DNA of 64,000 bases from assembly GCA_023091665.1 (NCBI GenBank), contig JALJCQ010000003.1, forward strand, positions 930,001 to 994,000, in the 5' to 3' direction. This DNA is from Pythium myriotylum. Taxonomy: Eukaryota > Oomycota > Peronosporomycetes > Pythiales > Pythiaceae. Position numbers and translations under genes: made by a program. Below are positions 52,407-61,486 of this stretch, piece by piece. The notes under the pieces were generated by a model. The model had not been told where the DNA came from, did not search any database, and saw only the letters and a list, made by a program, of their open reading frames with translations. How positions within the stretch are numbered: position 1 is the stretch's first letter; each line of letters begins with the position of its first letter.

Positions 52407-53206
52407 TCAGGTAGCTGACACGAAACGCGTTGTCTCCCATGGAGACTGAGTGAAGTTGCTACTAGTCTCGACCTCTACTAATGGCACTCCATGGGGCATC
52501 CCGAGGAAATGGCTCGACCCGATCTGCGACTTGTACACAAATCGCTCATTCGCTCTGTTCTCGGCGGCTCGAACGGCCTTGGCAGCATCCCTCTGAGCGT
52601 AGAACTCGCGGAGAGCCGCCTTGGCTTTGCGTTGATTCTCCTCGCGCGTGATACGCTCGTACAGCTCGACGTCGAACCTCTGAGGAGCTCGCAACGGTGC
52701 GATCACGGCCGGCGGAGATGCAGGCTGACGTACGTACGTACGATAATTCTTGCTGCTTTCTTCACTCGACTTTGCTCGCGCAAGATAGAACGCGCGAAGT
52801 GCCTAAATGTGAATGCATTCGGTCACATGACGATTCCATTCGAAAGCTACGCAGTCATCAAGATGCTTACCTCACGTGCGCTTCGTCGTGGAGAGAAGAG
52901 TGGCGGAGTCACGATAGGCTCCGTCGCTTCAGAAATACAAGAACCCAGCGCGGCTTCGATCGCATCTTGGAACCCTTCGTCCAGGTTGATGTCCACCTGA
53001 GATTCATCTGGTTCGGTTTCCGTGACGTCTTCCCATTCGCAATCGGCATCACCGTCGTCTTGTTCATCGTCCACACTCAAACCGTCGTCGATTTCTACTT
53101 CCAAGCATTCGCCCTCTGATCCGTCCATCGAGACGACATCAAAGCTGTCGTCGCTTCCGAAAGAGTCCACGCGGCTCTTTGGTCGCGACGGTGAGGAGAA
53201 TCGCAT
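52407..53206 (-). CDS. Small acidic protein of unknown function
   Basis: 217 aa from exons 52871-53206 and 52407-52724, joined in phase 0. The first half is highly acidic (residues 35-80, e.g. DDEQDDGDADCEWEDVTETE). The second half is a basic/charged helix (VELYERITREENQRKAKAALREF) followed by a short conserved-looking end (FVYKSQIGSSHFLGMPHGVP). The latter resembles short tails of microtubule- or flagellum-associated proteins, but I cannot name the family. The intron 3' end carries a (ACGT)n stretch. Additional 5' exons are possible. Confidence 0.6.
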
Positions 53207-53596
53207 CGCTCGCGCGTTGGGTTGATGACTTCGTCCTTTGTTCTGAGGGCTTCCAATAGGTCTGCACGAGTTCAAACGAGGCAGATAAGACAGCGCGACG
53301 CTGTGCACCAGCCAGGCCGCGCGTGCCAATCGAGGGTTCGACAGCGGCAGAGAACGACACCCGCGGGAGATGGCGCGAGCGACTGCTGTAGCTCCTCGTG
53401 CTGACTCGCCGAGTCGGCAGCTGGAAAGGCAGCCATTTGATACACGATGAGAAAAGAATGCAAGTACTGGTGGACTCCGATTAAATACGAAAATGCCAAC
53501 TACCTTGAAGTTTGTATGGTTGTCGGCTTGAGAGATGGTCAAAAGCAGTACACGGAACGATTCGCCGTCCACATTCACATAAACGGGACCGGGACT
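53207..53596. other. Spacer between the acidic-protein and golgin genes
   Basis: About 390 bases holding the promoter of the acidic-protein gene and the golgin 3' UTR. No coding signal seen. Confidence 0.4.
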
Positions 53597-55990
53597 TCAA
53601 CGCTTGGCTTCGTCAATCAGGAAGTCGGTCCAAAGCTCGTTGATATTCTTGGGCTCCGCACCGGCCACCGCCGTGTCAGAGGCCTGCGAACCTGACTGGA
53701 TCCCGAAAATCGATGAGAAGAGGCCCCCACCGCCGTTGCCTGGGATCACGACTTGGCCGTCACCAAGGATGCCCGCGCGAAGCTTTTGCTCGTCCGTAAA
53801 CCCCATCATGCGCGACATCAGCTGGAGCACCTCATGCTTCTTGTCACTTTCCAGGTAGGAGACAACGAGCTGTGCTGCGAGACGCTTGTCCAGGACCTCT
53901 GTTTCAGAACTGAACCGCTTCGCTGAATTCTCCAGGGCCTACACATACTCCTCAGCACAAATGCATTCTGGAGCGGCCAGGTCGCCAGCTCACCTCGCGG
54001 AGCTGCTCGCACTCCTGAGTTCGCTTCGACAAGACTTCCATTACGCGTCGAAAATCCTCCTCAGAAATGGCCCCGGCATTATTCTGACCGCCATTTTGGT
54101 TGTCCGCCTTGCGCGTTTCCTCCAGTGCCTGCTCCAGTTCCAGGAGTCGTTCCCTCTGTACGTCCATATCATCTCGTCAGAAATAGAGCAGAATTACGAT
54201 TGCGGTGTAAATTACCTGCTGCTTGTGGTCAGTACAGAACTGTAGAAGCACTTTATCGAGTGCATCTAGTTCGCTTTGCAACCGATCGGCATCTTGAATA
54301 GCTATGAGTTTATCGGCCTCACAAGCAGATAGACGCGCTTGCAACTCGTACAGCATTTGCTGCTCTGTAGATATAACTTTTGCCTCTGTACTCGCAACAA
54401 GCTCAGCTTTTTCCTCCTCCGTTTGCTTCTTGACAGCCTCTGCTTCTTGAAGAAGTTCCATGTATCCTTGCTCATACTCCTGGGCACTCTTTTCGAGCTC
54501 CCGAACACGGGATCGAAGCTCTTCGTTAACAGCTTTGATTTCTTCAACTTCATTCACCTTTCTTTGCAGCTTCTTTATTTCTTGTTGCTGATTCTGGCAC
54601 ACCTTATCCAGCTCGTCGGCCTGTATTCGTGGCATAAGAGATAAATGATTCCACTTGTCGGGTCTTCCATATCGTCGAGCTTACCTCCCCATGGGCATCT
54701 TCCAACTCCTTCCCAAGTTGGTCGAGCGTGTGCTTGAGTTGTTGTTCGCTTGCCTCCAGTTTAGCTATCGTTTTCTCTTTGCTTTCTAGAACGGCTAGCA
54801 TCTCGGTTTCACGGTTCGCTAATGACTCGTCGTTTCTTGCTTTGCTAGCTTGTACACCAGAGAGCTGAGTCTGGAGCGCTGATATCGTTTTGTGGTTCTT
54901 TTCGTCTTTCTCAATCTGGATCTCAAGTTGCTTTTGCAGATTCTGCACTTCGTTAGCGTCAATCCTCCCCTTGGATAAACGATGACTTAAAACGCCCAGC
55001 TTGCTTTGAACCTCACTGAAGAAAGCGGACTCGTCAGAGGCAATTTCAACTCCTTCCATCTTAAAGAATGAAACAAGCGCCGAGTGAATCTTTGCCAGCT
55101 GGGACTCGAGCAGTTCCAATCTCTGACGGGTCAGCTCCGTCATCTCGAGCACTTGAGACATCACGGCTTCATCAGTTGTGCCGACCTCGAGACTCTTTCC
55201 GTCAGAAGAAGGTGAACTCTTCGAGAGAACCAGAGCAGCTTGAACGAGTTTGGGGAATATCGAAGTCGTCATTGGTTCGTTGCTCTCGGCAGTCTTTGTG
55301 TCATCACCGTGCGCCTTTTGCTGGGCTGATCGTTCTTCTCTCAGCGTCGCTTCGAGCACACCACACTGCACGACCATCTCGGCGACGCGTTTTTCCAAGC
55401 CCACAACAATGTTGCGCAATCGCTCATTTTCTGACGCGTGGTCTTTCTCCATTTTGGTTCTCTCTTCCTCTGCTTGCGTTCGGAGCGACAGTAGCTCCTG
55501 CTGGAGTCGACTGATTTGCTCATCCTAAGCGCGATATCACTCACCCATGCCACAGCTCACGCCCAATGCAGCACTCGTCCATACCTTTTCACGAGATGCA
55601 GGAGTTTGCTCGCTGGATTGGTCACCTGCGCCGTCCACGGATCCTTGCGTAGCTTCAAGTTCTCGGATCTGGCTCAGCAAGTACCCTTAGAACGTGCACC
55701 CCCGGTGGCGCAAGGCCAACGAAAGCGCTTTCTCCTACTCGTTCCTCCAGCAATTCGTTCTGCTTCTTCTTTTGGAGCAGCGCGCGCTCGAGCTCGCTGA
55801 TGTAGCGCTCCTGTTCGTCCTCGTCAACCGCCACGTCGCCCTTGTCGGCTGCATGGTCCGGCTCTGTAGGCGCGACAATGTTGGCGAACCGGGACCAAAG
55901 CTCGTCTCCGATCTGCGCACCGCCGGCGGCCTCGTCGTCGCTCGGCGGTGCCACGATCTCGGCCGCGTACTCGGTAAAGCGCGACCACAT
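53597..55990 (-). CDS. Golgin with C-terminal GRAB-like domain (GMAP-210/Rud3 type)
   Basis: 694-aa coiled-coil protein predicted to tether vesicles at the Golgi. Six phase-0 exons: 55739-55990, 55585-55668, 54685-55524, 54216-54620, 53994-54155, 53597-53938. It opens MWSRFTEYAAEIV, with the same WSRF motif repeated at about residue 32 (LWSRFANIVAP). Nearly all of residues 55-580 are heptad coiled coil. The end (LDKRLAAQLVVSYLES...EVLQLMSRMMGFTDEQK) matches the GRAB/GRIP-like domain that binds ARF1 in GMAP-210, Rud3 and plant GC golgins. After it comes a short Gly-rich tail. The gene shares a 97-bp divergent promoter with the reductase gene. Confidence 0.85.
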
Positions 55991-56087
55991 CTCCGTGCTT
56001 GCCACCTATCGCAACGTGGCCTTGAAGAGAGGTAGAGCTAGATTAGGTTCGCTTTCCTTAGGTTCGACTTCCAGTTCGCGATTGAGG

Positions 56088-56914
56088 ATGGCGTCGGCTC
56101 GCGGAGTGGCGCTGGTGACGGGCGGCAGTCGCGGGATCGGCTTCGCCGTCGCGCAGCAGCTCCATCGCAATGGCTGGCGCGTGGCGCTGACGTCTCGCGA
56201 GTTGGATCGCGCGGCGGCCGCGGCGGAACGCATCGCAGCAGGCAATGATCTGGCGCGGAGCGATCTCCTTCCCATCGCGTACGAGGCGCCGAGCAGCTTT
56301 GCGGGCGCCGGCGGCGACGCCACCAGCAAACTCGTCACGCAAGTCGCGAACGAGTTGGGTCCGATCACAGCGCTCGTGAACGCTGCCGGAGTGTCGAAAG
56401 ACAGCTTGTTACTGCGGCTCAAGGTGCAGGAGCTGGAGGAGCAACTGGTGACCAACCTAGTCGGGCCAATTGAGCTGAGCAAGGCAGTCGTGAAAGGAAT
56501 GATGCAGCAACGGCATGGTGAGAGGACTCCCAATTGACAAACGACGGACATTCCTAACCGCGATGTTGATTAGGCTCCATCGTCAATATTGGAAGTGTCG
56601 TCGGCTCGCGAGGCAACACTGGTCAAACAGCGTATAGTGCCTCCAAGTCGGGGCTAGTAGGGGTCACACGCACGCTTGCAAAAGAGTTTGGCAACCGAAA
56701 CATTCGCGTCAACCTGGTTGAACCAGGATTCATTGAGACGGACATGACGGCTTCCATGGCTGACACCGCGAAAGATCGCGTTTTGCAGAACATCCCCCTC
56801 TCACGACTTGGAGGAGCCGATGAAGTCGCGAAGTTGGTCGCGTTCCTTGTCAGCGATGATGCATCATACATCACTGGCCAATGCATACGCATCGATGGAG
56901 GACTAGTGCTCTAA
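56088..56914 (+). CDS. 3-oxoacyl-[ACP] reductase-like SDR (FabG/CBR4 type)
   Basis: NADPH-dependent β-ketoacyl reductase of type II fatty-acid synthesis, 256 aa (FabG about 245). Exons 56088-56517 and 56574-56914; the intron splits a Gly codon. Rossmann motif TGGSRGIG at residues 10-17, NAAG, catalytic Ser in VNIGSVVGS, YSASKSG (Tyr/Lys) and VEPGFIETDM. The Ser-Tyr-Lys spacing is FabG-like. The short MASARG start has no clear presequence, so whether it acts in mitochondria (as CBR4/HSD17B8 do) is open. Start at 56088 chosen because the upstream frame belongs to the divergent golgin region. Confidence 0.9.
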
Positions 56915-56945
56915 CAATACATTAGATTAGCCGTGATTTGTTACT

Positions 56946-59172
56946 TTACGGGCGACTGATTGACGCGTTGAAGGTTGGCGTCGGTCGGACAACACTGGGT
57001 GCATCCCCCAAATTGTTTGTTGGGGGGCGATACGAGTACACCTGAGGGTGTGCAGAGGATCGTCGATGGTGAGCAATCTGCGCCTCGTTGATTTCTTTGT
57101 TCAGCCACGTGATGACTAAAGTACACATGAATAAACAGTCAGATACACCCAAAGATCAGTGGTCTTGATAGACCAACCTTGCTGATTAGACGCCAATAGC
57201 TTGTTGCTTTCTTCGAGTTTCGTGGTTAGTTCGTGTACCCTTTCTTTGAGGCTTGCAATCTGATCGTCACGTTTGCGAACATCCTCCCGCACAGATTTGA
57301 GCTCACTCGCGGTTTCGTCCCGCTCCATTTGTTTCTCGTCAATCAGTTGCTCCTGTTGCTTGAGAATCTTTCCCTTCATCTTCATCTTGGCTTTCAACGC
57401 GCGGTTTTCGTTTTGAATACGCTCGATAATTTCGTTGCCCTACGCCAAGTTGATGTTATAATCCAAGATCCGCATCGATTCCTTAGCCACTCGTACCTTG
57501 TTGATCTCACTGACACTAAGTTCAAGCTTGCTCTGAAGGCGAGCATGATTGTCCCGGTACATTTTGAGCGACTCTTCGATTTCTTGCTGGGAAATACGAA
57601 GCGATATTAGGAGAGAACCAACTGATTATGTTACCTTGCAGCGATACCTTACCTTGTGCAGTTGTGCCCCATGGAGAAGCTCTGTCGTCTTTGCAATGAC
57701 CTCTTCTTTGTCTGCTACTTGTTGGTTCAATGCGGCGATCTTCATCTCAAGCTGATTGATCTGCTTTTCTTGCTGGAAGGCCCGTTCATCGAGCGATTTA
57801 TTTTCGCTTCGCAGAGCTTGGACCTCATCCGACAATGAACTCTTCCCAGTGGAAAGTTCCTTGGATTGGGTAATCAGCTGCTCAATCTGCAACTCCTGCT
57901 GGTATTTTATCTTGGAGAGGTTCTGGATTTGGGCGTCGTTATCTTCTCCCTTTCGGCGAAGGGATTGAAGCTACGAAGATGGAGATCGTACAATGTTAAT
58001 GAAGAACCAGTGGATGACGTAGATCTCCATGCTCACCTCGCTTTCATATTTCTCAGTCAATGATTCGATCTTTGCGTTAAGTTCGTCTTCACGTGCCTTG
58101 AGCGTTGCCGCAGCTTTTGATCGCTAGCAAGACAAACATTTTGCTGAGCCACCAAACCCGACACGCCAATATATTGGGTACCGTACCTCACTGTTCAGAT
58201 CATCCGAAAATTTCATCTTTTCGCGAGCAAGCTCGCTCTCTGTCTGCTGCGAGAGAGTCTCGAGTCTCTTTTCAAGTTCCTGCTCGTGTGTTCTTGTGCG
58301 CCTCAAGTCTGTTGAGGTCTGGCCGAGGTTCATCGACAGAATCTTCTTTTCGCCATTCACTTGCGCCAAGCGAGCTGCTAGGTAGGCTTTAATCGCTGCA
58401 TCATCTCCGGGAAAGAATTGTAGCGACAGATGGGTGAGGTACTTGAACGGATTTGCTTCAACAATGCTGAACATAGACTCGCCCTTGGCATCACGCGTGT
58501 TTAGGACAGCGAGGTAGCTAGCGGTGGCATGATCATTTCTTTGTTAGGCACCACCGTGTTCCAGAAATGTTTGCTGCATACCTCAGCGGAACAGGTCCTT
58601 GTGATCGGGATGTCGCCTGCTTGAGCTGAGTATTATTATCCCGGATGTCTGTGGTGCCCGGAGTGCCTGCGTCTTCATCCTGTTCCTCACCACTTGCACA
58701 CTGGTCGTCTTCGTAGGTAGAACCATCGCGGATCGCTTTACTGTCTTTGAGACAGCATTGAAGCAGCTCAATGAGGTTGCTTGGAAAAGACTGGAAATCC
58801 ACCAGAAGTCGCTGCTGCTGCTTGAGCTCGTGAAACTCTTCTTCAGACACACTCCACAGGTACAAAAAGTACGGATCCACGCCGTCGTCGTCGGTGATCT
58901 CGACGCGGAAGACGCGCTCTTTCTGGTTCTTCGCGACGTTTTGCTGCCAACATTCCACAATCCCGGGGTTCAGTGTCCGCGTCATAACTCAGGTTCTAGG
59001 CGACCAACGCGACCGCGCATACCCGCACTCCGTTCAGCAGTCGGATCGTCAGCGGCTGGAGCTTCTCGTCGCGGTCTGGGTACTGCACGAGCACGTGGAA
59101 GCGCCGGTCGAAGAGCGGTCGCTCTCGGTCGTATTGCTCCATGTCCAGCTTGAATTCCAAAATGCGCGCCAT
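56946..59172 (-). CDS. SAS6: SAS-6, centriole cartwheel protein
   Basis: Builds the nine-fold cartwheel that templates basal bodies. Eight exons: 59023-59172 (or ending 59029), 58582-58943, 58187-58517, 58037-58123, 57653-57970, 57497-57586, 57178-57439, 56946-57115 (589 aa). The N-terminal head matches SAS-6 closely: VDPYFLYLWSVSEEEF, LLVDFQSFPSNLIELL, then FSIVEANPFKYLTHLSL. The Phe in MFSIVE aligns with the head-head contact region. Residues about 190-530 are the coiled-coil rod, including a match to human in NEIIERIQNENRALKAKMK and SNQQ/VITWLNKEINEAQ, where the last intron falls. A short Pro-rich tail follows. An insert rich in Asp/Glu/Gln lies in the head between positions 58640 and 58730. 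Start 91 bases from the divergent GOST gene. Confidence 0.93.
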
Positions 59173-59242
59173 CCCAATGTCGCTCGAAGGTCCTCCCAAG
59201 AGTGTAGGTCGTCCTCTTCGGAGAACCTCCACCCAACTCGGT

Positions 59243-59249
59243 CTCACTT
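59243..59249 (+). promoter_or_regulatory. Initiator-like element of the GOST gene
   Basis: TCACTTC matches YCAYTYY and lies only 14 bases before the ATG at 59264, giving a very short leader. The window between the divergent SAS-6 and GOST starts is 91 bases. Confidence 0.3.
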
Positions 59250-59263
59250 CAACCATCGCTCCC

Positions 59264-61457
59264 ATGGCCTCCCGGCACGGCGTCGCGCCGCCTCCGCGGG
59301 CCTGTCGCGTGCGCTCGCTGCTTCTCTGGCTCGTATTTGTCTCCGCAAGTGTCCTCCCGCGCGCGGACGCCGTTGAAGTCTCGTTTGCGCACCTTTTTCG
59401 CCACGAATACACGCGCCAAAGCGCGCCGGTGGACGACGACGTGCTGCTCACAAACACGAGTGTCCCTTCGCCAGCCCCAACGACCAAGCGCGCAACGCCC
59501 TCAGGCAAGCGGTCGTCTAATAGTTCTGTACAGATAGTTCGTCGAGAGACCACCTCTGCATCGCTCACGGCCTTGGTGCGATGGAACACGGCTACGATCG
59601 TTCCGGATTTCGGCATGGAGAAGAACGCCCGTGTTGAGATTTTGATCGAGAACGTCTCCTATGCGTCTTTCCCAGAGTTCTTCACAATGAAGCAGGTGCC
59701 GGTTGTATTCTCGTTGTACGACATTGATCAGTGGAGAGCCTACGCAATGTTGCGGCTGCGAGACATGCCTCTCAAATCGCCAACGATTCTTTGCCACTAT
59801 CCTGCCGCGATGCGCTACGCAATTACTGAGCGCACTTTCTCTGTTCTCCGAAATACATCGTCATCCAACTTAGTGCGCGTAACTTTCGACGTGAAGAAAG
59901 CCAGCTTGTACACTCTGCAGGTGCAGGTTTGCGGTGATGCATCCGTGTATGTTGCAGGCCGAGTGAAGATGGTAAACCGAGGCTTCGATAACAAACACTC
60001 GGAGCACTTGGCAGTGGAAGAGTTAGGACTAATCTCACTCTACAAAGGTATGGGTTTTCAACATCACCGAAGGAATGGCTACAGTATCTCATCACTCTCA
60101 CTCCAGCGCTGATCGTCATATACGCAGTTTTCAGCCTTGGTTGGATTCTTGAAGAATTTATCTTCCGCAAAACAGTTTCGGTACGTGATAAATGAGCTTG
60201 GGGCAACATCGACGGTATTGAACTTCACGCGCTGTTAATCTAGAAACTGGCGTATATCTTCCAGTTGGCACTTCACATGAAGACTTTGGAGGCATTCGTG
60301 AAAGTGCGTGATTAATATTTGATGATCTGCTTTCAATCGCTAATGTTTCTTATGGTGCATTTTCGTAGCTATGGTACTATCGTGAGCTTAGCATTCGTGG
60401 GCAACGCGACACGATCTTCAAAACGGTCAAAGACTTTGCGGATAGCGCGGCGAGTGCCGTTGTTCTTGGCGTCATGCTGCTAGCTGCTCTTGGTTGGTCG
60501 CTTACTCGAGATGAATTGGTGCCTCGCGAAAGGCGCTTCATGGTTGTGAGCTTTATTTTCTACACGCTTATCGCTTCGATGAAAGCCACATGTGTTTCCG
60601 ACGATGACGACATCTGCAAGGCCTACATGCTGACTGAGTATCTTATCAAATCTCTGATGCTCCTCGGCGTCATTGTCGCCCTCAATTTTACAATCAGCCA
60701 ACTTCGGCTCGCACTTAATGAAGCCCGGTGGAACAATTACCTCTGTCCTCTGATGTACATGAAGTTGAATCAGTTTCAGTGCGTGGTTGTCGACCGATGC
60801 AATTCTCAACTCTCTCTCACAATAGACTAATCTCTGCTGTAGAAACTTCCGCTACGTCTTCCTCGCATACTTACTCGTCCCAACATCGCTGCTTGTCCTC
60901 AGCGTAGGTCTCGTATACCACTCGTCTTTTGATTAGCCCACTCACTTCTGTTGCTGAACAGCTAACCGTTGTGACTCCGGTGGGATATTGGCGTTACGAC
61001 TGGGTCAACTACCTTCTCGAGGAATGCACGACATTGGCAATATTTGCTGGAATCGCTCTGAACCTTCGTCCGATAGATGCATACATTTTTTCGCACGTAA
61101 GTTTGCTCTGCCGAAATCTCAATCTCTAGAACGCCCGATTGTATTGACTGTGTCTTGCAGATCTCACGAGGGACTGACACTAGAGGGCCGGCTACACGCA
61201 ACACTCCTCCTTCTCCAAATCTCCCACCAAACGGCAATCTTATCGTACCAGACGTAGATGCAGCCAATGTCCAGGGAACGCTGACAGCGACTGAGCAAGT
61301 CTTAGAATCCAATCGCCAGCTTCTTCGCGAGTATGGCCAATCGTCGCCGGCTCCATCGCCACGATCTCCGCCTCCACCCATTTCCCCACGACCTGCCCCA
61401 GCTACCCTGACGCCCATATCATTTATGATATCTCCAATGGGCCGTCATCCGATTTAG
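59264..61457 (+). CDS. GOST-family seven-transmembrane protein (GPR107/TMEM87-like)
   Basis: 606-aa protein of the Golgi-dynamics (GOLD) domain seven-helix family. Exons: 59264-60047, 60107-60180, 60244-60303, 60369-60778, 60843-60903, 60962-61096, 61161-61457. Signal peptide at 1-40 (RVRSLLLWLVFVSASVL), a lumenal β-rich domain to about 260 with N-glycosylation sites, then seven helices: ALIVIYAVFSLGWI, LAYIFQLALHM, AVVLGVMLLAALGW, RFMVVSFIFYTLI, LIKSLMLLGVIVAL, YVFLAYLLVPTSLL and CTTLAIFAGIAL. The 95-residue cytosolic tail is Pro/Ser-rich. Proposed role: Golgi/endosome trafficking. All seven exons join in phase. It lies 29 bases from the convergent PGK-like gene's stop. Confidence 0.85.
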
Positions 61458-61486
61458 CATCATTTTCTCTCTTAGTTATTGCTGCA

